Origin: Entophlyctis helioformis
Lineage: Eukaryota > Chytridiomycota > Chytridiomycetes > Chytridiales > Chytriomycetaceae
Length of the DNA: 64,000 bases
Reading direction: 5' to 3'
Assembly (NCBI GenBank): GCA_025526915.1
Contig: JAHLKH010000042.1
Span: 1-64,000, forward strand
A program made the translations under genes and the position numbers. A model generated the notes under the pieces. The model saw only the letters and a program-made list of their open reading frames with translations. It had not been told where the DNA came from and did no database searches. This document shows, in pieces, positions 49,383 through 60,893 of the stretch; position 1 is the first letter of the stretch, and every line of letters begins with the position of its first letter.

Positions 49383-52300
49383 GTTCTGGCTTTCGAGGTA
49401 TGAGAACCACCCCTTGAGCGCCTTTGCGGCCTCGTCCGACGCGCTCTTCTTGTAAGTCATGTATGCGGCCTCGTAGTACTGGCGGAAAAGATCAACAAAC
49501 AAGTCTGCCATGGCGCAGAGTGTCAGCCATTGGAATGCCATGCAACGGTCACGGGTCGCTTAGTCCACACCAGCTTACCCTTGTGAGTCTTCGTGCTCTC
49601 CTCTGTCGCTACAAGGATAGCAACCTTGTCTGCGCTTGTTTTGATGTGCGGTTTCATGAACCCTGAGAGGACTGCAAGACGGTCCTTGACCTCGGTGTAC
49701 AACTCTGGAGAGTTGGGACGAGCCTTGCCGTTCTCGTCAGTGACGACGCGGGTGTAGAGGAAGGTCGCGATGGCCTTGGCGGTGGCTGGCACAAACGCCG
49801 GAGAGGCAACCAGGTCGGCATCATCCTGGTCATTGATCCACCGGTAGAGAGCGTCGGGGTTGCGCACTGCCATCTCGTTGCGCACTGCCGTCACAACAAA
49901 GGAAAGGGCATCGACAGTCGGCTGCTTGCGACGGCTTTGGAACTTTGCAATGGCTGCATCCGAGTTGTTGTCTGCGGGCCAGATCGAGCGCAAGTCAGTC
50001 TGCTCGGCGACGAGCAGTTGAACAAACAGCTTGGGGTCGAGCTTGTCGAGCGTGTCGAAAGCCGCCACGGGGCCAACGGGGATCACGGACTGATAACCGT
50101 TGGTGCCGCTGATGATGCGGATGAAGGATGCGAGAGACAGCAAGCTGGACTCGATCAGCGGCACAAAGATGGCCGAGAGAACCTTCCATGCGTTGGGGAA
50201 GTCGGCCAGATCGTCCTCGATTCCAGCAACAAAGGCTGTGAGAGCCGTCCAGAGGCGTTCAAGAGGCAGGCGGCTGTCGTTGAAGACGGCTTTGATGACA
50301 GCGAGAATGGACTCGGCGTTCTTGCCGTTACGGTCGAGGAGGAACAGCATGAGTTCCTTGACAACAAAGTCGATGGCGTCCTGCTCGGTGATGTCTTGGA
50401 CGTCTTGCTCAAACGTCTGTTGAAAGTCCACAGTGGAAGCAGCACTGTCAGCACAACAGCACCGGCGGCAGGACTAGTGCACTGGCATTGAGAGCATGCT
50501 GCCACAGGAACATACCTTCAGTTCCATTGCCTCCTTGAAAGTATCGATCGCATCCTTGGCCAGAGCAAGTTGCTGCTCAAGGGGCAGCGATTGGCGAGCG
50601 GTCGTTGCCGCCGAATCTTCTTCAGGCTCGTCGCCATTGCCCTCGCCGTCGGCAAGACTGAACAAGGATGCACAGAGAGCCGCATGGCATGGCTGTCAGC
50701 AGGCTGCCAGACAGAGAGAAGACAGGCATCTCACAAAGCCAATGAGTGCAGGGTGCACGCAAAGACCAACTCACGCGTCAAAGATGTTGGCAGTTTTGGT
50801 CGGCGCGTGTGCGTTGGTGTTGCTCTGGCTCCACTTTCCAAGTCTTCCGCCGGGGCCAAGAGTAACAGCGTTGCTGTTTACGCTGTTGATGCGGCCAAAC
50901 TTCTGCAGATCGTCGTTGCTGACTTGGCGGGTTTTGCGCGAGCCTGTGCCTCGGACTTGCCAGCCGTCGCCACCGCCACAGCCATGGCCTGATCTGGTGC
51001 CGCCGCCACGGTTGTCGCGACCATCTCGGGCATCACGGGCATACCGAGGATCACGGGCATCACGGACACTGCGGTTGTCCCGGTTGTCCAACCGATCACC
51101 GCCATGGCTGCTGCGGCCACTGGCTGACTGCTGGGCACGCAAAGGCATACCGCCGCCGCGGGATGAGCGTGTGCTGCGCAGTGCCTCCTTACGCTCTTCT
51201 TCGAGACGGAGCTTCTCATTCTCAGCACGGATCTCGTCAATCGTCTTGGGGTTGGAGAAGGGATCGCCAGTGCGAGGAACCCAGTTATCTCTGCGAAGGT
51301 CGATGATGCCCTCGAGAAGGAACTGCACACGCTGGATGAGGGCTGGATGCTTTGCGAGCGACTTGATAACATCAAAGTAGACGGGCAGGTCAAACTCCCA
51401 GTGCTTCTGGGACAGAGACTTGTCCTTGAGCTTCCTCAGAGCCTCATTCTTGTGCTTGGTCTTGTCGCGGGTCTCCTTGATTTCCAACGCCTTGACTGTG
51501 CCGTACTTCTTGATGTCCTCACAAAGAGCTTTGGCATCTGCTTCGTCCTCGCGAGCAGCTTGCTGGCGGAGCTTGTTGGCTGCCTTTTGGCCAATCTGCG
51601 AGGCAAGAGCCTTGACACTCTCATCCATCCTGGCCTTGATCTGTTCGCGACGGTCCCTGCGTCTTGCAGTGTGTTCGGGCTCAAACTTGCGGCCAACACG
51701 TTCCATAAGAGTGCACAAGAGTTCCATCTTCTCCTCGCTTGGCGGGTCGAGGTTGCGGATAAAGGACACGAAGCATCCCTCAATGGCACCGATCGTCATG
51801 AACCTTGCATGTAGAGGCAACCGATGAACGAGACATTGTTCAACGCAGTCATCTTGAGCTTGAGGCGAGCTCCCTGCTCTTCGGCGTACTTGATCTTGTC
51901 TTCAGTGGGCATCATCTCAAGCCGCTGACGGTTGGCATCACGTTCAGCCTTGGACTCAAACTCGTCAACAGCCCACTTGTGTTCTGTTTCAAACATGGTT
52001 TGGCACTTCTGCAGAAGGAGGCGGCGGAACTGGTTGTTCGCCTGCTCGGTGCTGATCCACTCTTGAGTTTCGGCGAGACGGTAGGCGAGCAATGACGAAA
52101 ACTCCGAGTACATGTTGCCGTACTTGACCTCATTGCAAGCCTTGTCAAAGAGCACATCGACAAGGACGTTCAGGCGTTCCATGGTGCTGAACTCCAGAAC
52201 GACGATCTTTTCGGTGATCGCGCTCATGTTGGTGAGAGTAAGCTTGTTGAGCTGGCCGGTGACCTTGGCCTTGATGGCGGCGACCTCGGAGAGCTCCAGC

Positions 52301-54672
52301 TTGGAGCGCTGGCTTGCCCAACTGTCCTTGGGCAGCTTAAGCGGCTCAAAGTGAACGGGCTCGGTCGGCACAGGGCCAGAGAAGCCGTGGCCGCCGTGGT
52401 AAGACGAGCGGTTGCCACGCGACCACCGCCACCGCGACCGCCACCGCGACCAGAGCGCGTCTGCTGCATGTTGCGACCAGCCGAGGCTTGGCGGCTCATC
52501 GAGGGAACGCCGCCTGATCCTTGGCGGCTCATGCTGAACGGGGCCGGGGTAAACAGGCTGCCGCGGTTGGGGCCAGCCGAGGGGCCACCGATCGAGCCGT
52601 CGCCGATGCTGTTGCGGACGTCAGAGCCAGAAGCCTGGCGTTGCATGCCGATGGTGCTGCTGAGGGACGCCGGCTTGGCAGCAGCAGTGCGATGAGAGGC
52701 GGTGTCGCGTAGGATTTCGGCGGCGGCTGGGCAGACATCGGCCGGCATCACCTTCACGCAACTGAGGGCCAACATAAACTGCATATCGTATCGAATGGTG
52801 CTGGCCGACAGATCGGGCAGCAGAGAAGCCAGCTCGGTCGGGTAGTTGACGCCTTCGGTGCTGGTCAGCGTGCTAGTTGCAGGGCGAGGAAGTGCCGCTT
52901 TGTTGGTGGCAGGCGAGACATTGGGCTCCTGTTGAATCTCGCCCTCCTCGAGCTGCTCGTGCACTGCGGCGTTGGTGGGTTCCACCGCGACGGCGACAGT
53001 CGCCTTGGCAACCTGCTTCAGTGGAGAGCGAGGGCGAGAAGGCGACGGCATGAGCGGGGGTTTCGCGTCCGTGGTTGCCGTTGAAGCCACCTCTTGCTGC
53101 TTGGCAGCGGTCTCTCGTGCGGGCGAAGCATCGACGGCGGCTGTGGACTCCTCTGCTTGGATGGGCGATTTCCTCTGGTGCAGGCGATCGTCCACGCTCG
53201 CTGCGAGATGGCGACGCGGAGCGCTCGCGTTTTGGCATTGGAAACCTCTGCTTCATCGACCGCAGGCTGCTCGGCATCGACGACAGCTGCAGACTCCTCT
53301 GCCTGGACGGGCGACTCCGGACGAGCCGGCAGATCCTCGACAGGGGAAGTCGGGCGATCCTGTGCGGGAACGGCACTGTCCACTTGCGGCGAAGCGGGCA
53401 GGTCGGTCGAGAAAGCCTCGTCCGAAACATCGACGACGGGTGCTTCCACCACAGGAGTGCTGGAAGAAGGGTCCGAAGAAGGATCCATGGGAGGGTCCGT
53501 GATCCCGTCAGCCGGCGAGTTGGACACCAGAGTCTCATCCGTCGCGGGGTCCTCAAGAACGGCGGGCATGGACTCGGGATCCGTGATGGGGATTGTGGCC
53601 GAGCCAGGCGTGGGAAGCTCGAAGGCTGTCACGCCACTTGTTACAAGGACATCCACAGACGCGGGCTGGGGCGAGGCAGCCGTCACGGTAACCTCTGACG
53701 ATGGTGAGTCTTCGGGACGCGAGGCGACAGTGGCTGCGTCAGCAGACAGAGGCGTCGTGGCAGCAGAGAGCAGGGGCCAAGTGCCCGTGATCTTGACCTC
53801 CTCGTGCGTGACAGGGTTCACGATCTTCAGAGCACTTGACTTGCGTGGGATGGACAACACGAACGCGCCGGCAGTTGGGGGCTGCTCAAACTGCTGACCG
53901 CCAGGAACAGGCATCACCACGGGTCCGCTGGGAATGGGATGCTGCATGTGCATCGGCGCTGGGATGGGCTGCGTGGAAGAATGCCCCATGAGCCATCCGT
54001 GCTGAAGCTGGTAGCCAGGATGCGTAGTGTAGTATGTTGGTGGCGGATAAAAGGCAACGGCAGGGCCGTGCGGCGGCGGCTGCTGGTACTGCTGCGCGTT
54101 CCAGTAAACCTGCTGGCCAGGGACATCTGCATCATCGGATGCGCGCCAGGACGTGCGGGGATCGGCCCTTGTGCGTGGTGGAAAGGCACCGGACCAGTGG
54201 GAGGACGGAACTGAGAAGCATTCGGAGGCGGGTCCTGCTGGTTGTGAGGGGGAAGCATAGGGCCGTTGTTTGGATTGTGGTGGTACGACTGCTGGTGGTG
54301 GTGGCCGCCGCGTTGCTGTGCGCGAGGCTGGAAACCGCCTTGGGGACGCTGGGGACGATGGGGATGAGCGTTGGCATAGTACTGAACGCCAGTGTACGAT
54401 CCGGGGATGGCGGCCGTCGCGGCAGCAGCTGCAACGACCGACGCGTTTGGGCCGGGATGCGGGGGCAGATCCGTGTGGCTTGCGTGCGGTTCTGTCATGC
54501 CAAACGCGGGGATGTGGGGCTGGCCATTTGCGGATGCGGCATGCGAGGCATCGGCGGGAGCAGCGACGCTGGGGGCAGAGTCAGATGCCGCAGTAGAGGC
54601 CGAACCAGAAGAGCCTGCGGTGGATGGAGCGACGGGCTGTGTGTCGGGCTCCGTGGCGGCAGGAGTGGACAC
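49383..54672 (-). CDS. TIF4631: Translation initiation factor eIF4G
   Basis: Scaffold of the cap-binding complex. N-terminus MSTPAATEPDTQPV followed by a Pro/Gln/His-rich region and IPRKSSALKIVNPVTHEEVK. The eIF4E-binding site is IRYDMQFMLALS (near 52765-52800; Y-x4-M-L instead of Y-x4-L-phi). RGG-rich and Ser/Arg stretches precede the MIF4G domain (about 52370-51290): LNKLTLTNMSAITEKIVVLE, VLVDVLFDKACNEVKYGNMY, NNVSFIGCLYMQ, DLPVYFDVIKSLAKHPALIQ and FLLEGIIDLRRDNWVPR. A C-terminal helical region (50660-49530) ends KALKGWFSYLESQN. Real introns lie near 50665-50770, 50430-50510 and 49515-49565. The frame slips by one base near 54135, 53200, 52410 and 51810 without intron signals; each is explained by one missing base next to a G or similar run. 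The two middle regions repeat the phrase SP(V/I)QAEES. Confidence 0.9.
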
Positions 54673-55945
54673 GCTGCGTGCCGTTGTGGGGGCAGTGATA
54701 GGAAGCGACGCCTGCCAAGCGGCGAATGGACGCGTGTCAGCTCTGGACGCGGCGAGCGCTCAAAGAACAACGGGGGCGATGGCGCGAGAGGACGCAAGAA
54801 GACACAAGAAGACACCAACCTGGACACGGATGCCTGTGACAGACGAGGCAGGCTCGGACTGGTCGGTGGCGGGGGCAAACGAGCCGAGCGTGGGCAGGAA
54901 TCTGCGCGCATGGCATCTTGGCGGGCTTGGCGCCGTCGCTGTCGTCGCCGTCTTGATGCGGAGTGGTTCGGCATTATTGACAAGAATATCGTGTCGATGG
55001 GAACAGATGCAATCGCAAGGTGAGAGGATCGTGTCGATGCGCGCAGAGACAATCAGGATTGTGGATTGGTGGGAAACGCTGTGCTTTTAGAGGGATGCTC
55101 GGCAAACAGCGGCAAACGAGCACGGTTGGCAAAGCACCCACTTGGCATCTGATTGAACCGGACCGGCCTGCCAGTCAGAAGAGCGCGGCGGGTTGATGTC
55201 ATGCAGTGACGCAACAGGTGTGCGAGCAAACGCACGAGCGAGTGTTGGCCGTCCAGCGGCACATGTCGATGACGCAAGCGTGTTTTCATGCAGGCACAGG
55301 TCAGCAACGTCCATATGCATGCATGTCCAGGCAAGGCTGGCGGAAAGGCGGAAAGGCGGAAAGGCACGTACTTTGCAGAAGCCGACTGGCCTTGCTGGGC
55401 ATGCTTTCCAGCAGAGACGCTGCCAGCCGTGGTGCTTGGAGATCCACCCATCGAGGCGGGACGTGTTGGATTGGGCAGCAGCCGATGAATGCCAAGTTCA
55501 TTCGATGGTCCATTGCCGGGACACAGCATGGGCAGCTGCGCAGGAGTCGTGGCAAGCAGCGCTGGCGCAGAGAGCGCGACGACGGCCGGAGATGGAGGAT
55601 CGACCCAGGTGATCTCGTCGTCCTTCAGGTGGAGGTAGATGGCGGCGTGTGAGGTCATATCCAGCCCGATGGGGCTGGAACCAAGTGCATGCAACTCTTC
55701 TCGTCTCCCTCTTCGCATCGCACTTGCCCGAATGCAACACAGACGCCGACACACGAGTCGAGCATCGCCCATGTAAGACATCACATCAGGCTGAGAGAGG
55801 CACCTCCTTGATTGCAGGTCTCCCATGATGCGGATGCCACATTGAGCAGTGCTTTGGACTGCCTTCAGCCTCAGCTCGCAATCATGTACCACGGCAACAT
55901 CCCGTTCATTCCGCTCTCTGGTGTCCATGATCGGTGTGGCCACTG
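54673..55945. other. 1.3-kb region upstream of eIF4G
   Basis: Should contain the eIF4G promoter/5' UTR and the MESH1 3' end. A minus-strand reading frame of 296 codons (55053-55943) runs through most of it, with MTSHAAIYLHLKDDEITWVD inside, but its composition is like that of shadow frames elsewhere, it has no recognisable domain, and I see no splice logic. A triplicated cggaaagg unit lies near 55340-55362. A small unrecognised gene cannot be excluded. Confidence 0.3.
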
Positions 55946-56884
55946 TCAGTGCTTGTCAGCATTGCCAAACGGACCCTGCGCGTAGATGCCGTCCAGGATG
56001 CCTTCCAGTTTGGCGTTTGTGCCCTTGCATCCTGCCATCCAGCGGACGAGTGTCAGCCCACACGCAGTCGAGAGCAGGAGAGAGAAGGAGAGAGCAGGAT
56101 GAAGCGGCTCGAGTGGCACGCACCGTCCGTCACTTTCTGGCCCCAAGCAAAGTACTCGATGCAGCGCTCGCGAGTCCAGTCGACGGGCGGGTTGGTCTGC
56201 ATGTCGCGCATGTTGTAGATCTTGTCGGCCAGCTTGACGAGCTTGGCCTGTCCGTGCATGCCGTGCATGCCGTGCATGCAACACGGCACAGCAGCACAGC
56301 ACAGATCGCCCATGCATGTGTGAGTGGATCAGAGCAGCGGCAGACCGTCCACGTAATCCAGCACAGCCCACCTTGTGCGACTTGTGAGGGGCCGTCTCGA
56401 TCTGCAGACGCTTGCGCTCCATCTTGGGCAGCGTCTTGTCGTCGGTGCATTCCTTGACGATGCGGCACACTTCCGGCCCGAACCGCTCCTCAATCTGCAG
56501 GCAGCTGGCACAGTCAGCATCCGCAGCAGCCGGTCTGTGCACAGACAGGCAGGCAGGCAGGCAGGCGGACGACGCACTTCTGCCAGGGATGTGTCCGTGT
56601 CCTCGACAGTGTCGTGCAGAATGGCACCCATGAGTGTGGCTGCGTCGTCCACTCCGCCCTCGTGGAGCAGGATGTGCGCTCTGTTTGCAGTCAGCCGCAG
56701 CCAGCCGCAGTCAGCCACAACTAGCACCACAGTCCAAACAAGAGCGCAAAGAGACTTGCACGCCGATGGGATGGTTGATGTACGGCGTCTTGGCTGCGTC
56801 CATGCGAGTCTGTGCCCGGTGCTTGAACGCCGCAAAGTGGATGGCGTCCAGCAGCTGGCCCAGCGGCATCGTCGACGCGCTCAT
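55946..56884 (-). CDS. HDDC3: MESH1/HDDC3 metazoan-SpoT-like hydrolase
   Basis: HD-domain hydrolase of the MESH1 family, which removes the 3' pyrophosphate of ppGpp in vitro and acts as an NADPH phosphatase in animals. Exons 56760-56884, 56578-56680, 56372-56494, 56124-56247 and 55946-56031 join in phase to 186 aa (human 179). Motifs: [22 protein letters not shown] with V-A-H-I restored across intron 1, [15 protein letters not shown] (catalytic HD), [35 protein letters not shown] and [16 protein letters not shown]. Intron 1 is gc..ag (gcaagt). Small-alarmone hydrolase with no synthetase domain. Follows APEX2 on the same strand by 46 bp. A second possible Met lies at 56911. Confidence 0.95.
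56545..56566. repeat. (GGCA)n repeat in MESH1 intron 2
   Basis: About five CAGG/GGCA units within the 83-nt intron between LAE and IEERFG. Confidence 0.85.
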
Positions 56885-56930
56885 CTGGGCAGGTCGCGAG
56901 ATCCCAGCCAAAAGTCCGACAGCACTGGCT

Positions 56931-58970
56931 CTACTTTTTATTGGAGATGGCCGTCTTCCACTGGAAAAAGTCGCACCGGAACTCGTTCACGGCTTGGCTG
57001 GCCTTGGCTTGATGGCGACTGCCTGCGCCACTTGCATTGGACTTGCTCGATGCTGCATATGCCGGTACATCCGTTTCTGTGTCTTGATCGTCACTTCCGG
57101 TCGTACCACCAGATTTGGCAGACCCTACAGACCCTGATGCAGGCTTAGTGCGCATGCCATCAAAGTTGACTGCACTCGACACGCCAACAGGCCGCTGACA
57201 GAGATAAAAATGACGTCCTTTTGTTGGGCCAGACTTCTTGACGGTCCATTCCTTGCACGGCTCGCCGTGGTGGCAAACAGGAATGGCCGGCGGCTGGAAC
57301 AGCTGTTTCCATGCACTTGCTGCCTGTGAGCCGCTTTGAGTAGCTGGTGATGCACCTGTTGCCATCTTGGCAGCCGCCGAGTCAGCTGGACGCTGTGCTT
57401 GCAGATCAAGGCTCGAATCTGACTTGCTAGGTGTTTGAGGTGCCTCGGAATCAGGGCTTTGCGTGGATGCCTGCCGGGCCTCCAAAGGCGTTGTTGGAGT
57501 GGACGGCCGCACAAGAAATGCGGAGAGTTTCATCTGGCCTTTGTTGGCTGTGGCAGCCACCTTTCCGCGTTTTGGTGCGCTTGCCACAGCGATGCTGCTT
57601 GAAGGCGCACTGCGTTTTCCCAGAGTCGAATCGGCGTTTGTTGGCAAAGACAACTGCTGCTGCGGCTGCTGCGGCTGCTCTGCCGCTTCCGAGACCGAGT
57701 CTGCCTGAGATGGCTTGGCAAAGAACGCGTGCAGCTTGGTTATCCGAAACTCGCTCCAGTAGCAGCTGCACAGTCGTGGCGGGTGATATTGATCCTTGTC
57801 ATCACTGCCGGCACTGGCCGTTTCAGCAAAGATCTCGCATGCACTATCGAGCTGGAACTCGGCCATGACAGGTGCATGATCGCTGCCCATGACGTCTGCA
57901 AGGATGCCTGCTTCTGTGAGCGAACCGACGAGGCCAGAAGACACAAGCACAAAGTCGAGTCGAGTGCCAAAGTTGGACTCGCGCGCATTGATTAACGTGT
58001 TCCAGCACGAAAACGCCTTTTCAGCGGTTGGGTGCCTGTGTCGAAACGTGTCTGTCAAGGGCCCACGCGGCGCAAGCAGCGCATCAAGCCACTGGCGTGC
58101 TGGCGTCGCCTGAAAGTCGGCAATTCCGAGATCGCGCATGGAGCGAGCAGGATCGCAGTGGTCGATGGGCCTGTGGATGACATTCAGGTCACCCACAAGA
58201 ACAACTTGACGGCCTTGATTGAGCAGCGCGTCAATCCGCAACCGGACGGCTTTGTGGAAGCGCATCTTGAATGCCAGCCGCTCTTCGGAAGCGTCATTTG
58301 GAAAGTATGCGTTGATGAGCACAAACTGCCCGTGATCTGTCACCACAAGTCGTCCTTCGGAATCCAGATCCTGCATCTCTGACAGAGAAAAGTGATCGCG
58401 CAGGCACTCGTGGATGGTGTCGCTGCTGTTGTTGGTGCTGCTGGTGCTGCCGTTGATGGCGGTGGATGGTGATGGGATGCGCCATAGGCCAGAGAATCCC
58501 TCTTCGGCGTCGACAACAGCCAGATGGGATCGCACATAGGTCACGACACCCGAGTATCCCTGCCGTTTCTGGCATTCAACGGCACATTCAGCATTCACAG
58601 TGTTCGCCAAGGAGTGCGCACAACACGGCGGCGCCAACCTTGCTGAACGAGAAGAAGGCGTGGAAGCCCGGCACGTTGGCCATGTCGGCGTCGATCTGCC
58701 TGCGCGCGACCTTGAACTCTTGAAGGCACACAATGTCTGCGTTCAGCGAGTCGATGATTCCGCCAAACGAGCGGTGGGCTGCCCACGCCGGATACGACTT
58801 GAGTGTCTTGGCACCCTGCAGCATTGCATTGCATTGCATCCCATCCCATCATATGTGAGCGAGCGAGCGGGCAAACGAGTGACGCAGCGCATAGGGTGGC
58901 TCGCAGGCAGGCTGACGTTAACATTCCACGACAGGATGCGCAGACGGCGTTTCGTCAGTTTGTCGTTCAT
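56931..58970 (-). CDS. APN2: AP endonuclease 2 (APEX2/Apn2)
   Basis: Class II abasic-site endonuclease/3' phosphodiesterase. Exons 58917-58970, 58627-58815 and 56931-58568 join in phase to 626 aa. Exonuclease-endonuclease-phosphatase fold: RILSWNVNGAKTL, NADIVCLQEFK (catalytic Glu), RQGYSGVVTYVR, LINAYFPND, VVLVGDLNVIHRPIDHCD (Asp/Asn), SNFGTRLDFVLVSSGLV and VMGSDHAPVMAEF (Asp-His). A linker with GQMKLSAFLVRPS resembles the PCNA-interacting (PIP-like) box Q-x2-L-x2-F. The C-terminal GRF zinc finger is CHHGEPCKEWTVKKSGPTKG, RHFYLCQRP and CDFFQW. Start codon 52 bp from CSTF1 on the other strand. Confidence 0.96.
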
Positions 58971-59022
58971 TGCAAACGAGCACGATATCGGTCGATTTGC
59001 CCTTTAGTGTCGGAATCGCAGC
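58971..59022. promoter_or_regulatory. 52-bp divergent start-codon spacer
   Basis: Between APEX2 and CSTF1. Contains tatcggtcgatttgc. Confidence 0.55.
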
Positions 59023-60849
59023 AATGGACGGCGACGACTATGACGACCCGTTTGACAGACAGCAGATGCCGCAGAGCCAGCTGCTGCCGCTCATTGTCAG
59101 GTAGGCGCGGCCAGTATCTGCCTGCTAATGAGATGCGTGCCCTGCGAGCACGGCTGACACTCTGCGCGGGCATCATCAACAGCCAGTTGAAGCACTATGG
59201 GTTCATGGCTGCTGCCAAGGCCGTCGCCGAGACAGCCGAGGTTGCAGTCGGCAGCATCGAGCAGTCGTCTCGGCTGGCGCATCTGTGCTATGCGGGCAGG
59301 CAGGCCAAGGAGCTGCAGGGCGAGGCCGACGACGACCTACTGGACGTCATGGACGGCGCAGGCGCAGGCAGCGCGGCTGCTCTTGGTGCATCTGGCGCCG
59401 GGCTCGGTGCTCTTGCTGGTGCCGGAGCACCAGGTGCAGCAGCCCCAGCCACGGCAGGTCTCGGCGACGAGGTGCTGGCGATTGCAGAAGGCACCATGCG
59501 AGCCGGTCAGTCGGTGCTGTGGATCTGCCTGCATGTGGCATGCACGATCGGCTGACGGCCCTGCTTGTCCGCCACCCGGCCGCAACCCGTGCGTGCCACC
59601 ACAGAACCGCGGCCAGTGCCCGACTACAAGTCGTGGTTTACAACACAGCACCGCTACGAGTGCCGAACAGCTGCATTCAGCGGCGACGGCAAGCTGATTG
59701 CGACAGGATCCATGGACTCGACCATCAAGCTGCTGGACGCCAAGATCATTGTGGACCAGCACACCAACAGCAAGTCGGAGGAGAAAAAGGTCATCAAGAC
59801 GCTGTACGACCACACGGCGGCTGTCAACGAGGTGCAGTTCCATCCCAACGGATACGTGCTCGCGTCGTGCTCGGACGACTGCAACATCAAGCTGTTTGAC
59901 CTGCAAAAGTCGGTCACCAAGCGCGCCTTCCGATACCTGCCTGTAAGTGTCCAGCCACGCCGCACCTTGTCCGTTTCCATCCGCGTACTGACGAGTCGAA
60001 CACCGCCGATGATGTCTGGCCGGCTGCTTGATGCGCTGCCGTGCACACACTTGCAGGACGCCTATCCGGTCAGATCCATCAGTTTCCATCCGAGCGGCGA
60101 CTACCTCATCTCGGGCACAGACCACCACGCTGTGCGCACATTTGATATCCACAACATGCGCTGCTACATCCCGCCGAACCCGCAGGACCACCACGATGGC
60201 CCGATCCTGCAGGTGCGGTACTCGCCCACAGGCACCATTTACGCGTCGGCGAGCGTCGACGGGTGCATCAAGCTCTACGACACCGTGTCGGGCCGATGCA
60301 TCAACACGATCGCCAAGGCGCACGGCGGCATGCCTGTCACGAGCCTCGCGTTCTCAAGAGCTCGCGGTTCTTGCTGTCGACGGGCATGGACTCGATCGGC
60401 AGGCTGTGGGACCTGAATTCAGGCAAAGTCATCATCACATATGAAGGCGCCAAGCAGACGGTACGCTCTCGCTTGGCCCAGCATGCATGGATGGTACCGC
60501 ACGGCATGGTGCTGACACGCAGGCGGGGTTGGCACGACGTTGCTGGCGTCTACCAGACGGACAAGGCGAGCATCGTGTTTACACACACTGAAGACTATGT
60601 CATCAGCACCGACGAAGAGACGAACGGGTTTGTCATTTGGAATGCACGGACCGGCGCGTTCCTCAGACGCGTCAGCGGACACAACCGGCGGCTGCATGCC
60701 ATTGCGGCCAGCCCCGTCGATCCCGGTTTCGTGACGTGCAGGTGCGCTCCCTTGTCCATGAATGCCCATCGCTGATGTTTCCGAAACCTCGCTGGACTAA
60801 CACCCCATGCAGTGAGGATGCACGTGCCAAATACTGGGGCGTGGAATAA
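59023..60849 (+). CDS. CSTF1: Cleavage stimulation factor subunit 1 (CstF-50)
   Basis: WD40 subunit of the mRNA 3'-end cleavage complex. N-terminal dimerisation region: SQLLPLIV, then LTLCAGIINSQLKHYGFMAA. WD repeats: YECRTAAFSGDGKLIATGSM, HTAAVNEVQFHPNGYVLASC, VRSISFHPSGDYLISGTDHH, ILQVRYSPTGTIYASASVDG, CIKLYDTVSGRCINTIAKAH, FLLSTGMDSIGRLWDLNSG and SIVFTHTEDYVISTDEETNG, ending DARAKYWGVE. This follows human CSTF1 closely. The junction near 59100 is unclear (the frame moves by one base; a 37-nt intron is possible). Near 60352 one A is missing in TTCTCAAGAGC, which breaks the frame. The stop TAA at 60847-60849 is part of an AATAAA. Confidence 0.93.
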
Positions 60850-60850
60850 A
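60845..60850 (+). terminator. AATAAA poly(A) signal overlapping the CSTF1 stop codon
   Basis: The last codons gtg gaa taa run into aataaa at 60845-60850. The convergent SAC3 stop lies at 60894, 44 bp on. Confidence 0.6.
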
Positions 60851-60893
60851 GCAGTCGCATAGCTCAGCATGTATTCTCTGGAGCGACGCTCGC

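Noticed and set aside
55053..55943. 296-codon minus-strand frame between eIF4G and MESH1
   Set aside because: No recognisable domain, no splice support and composition like other shadow frames; kept only as a remark in the region entry.
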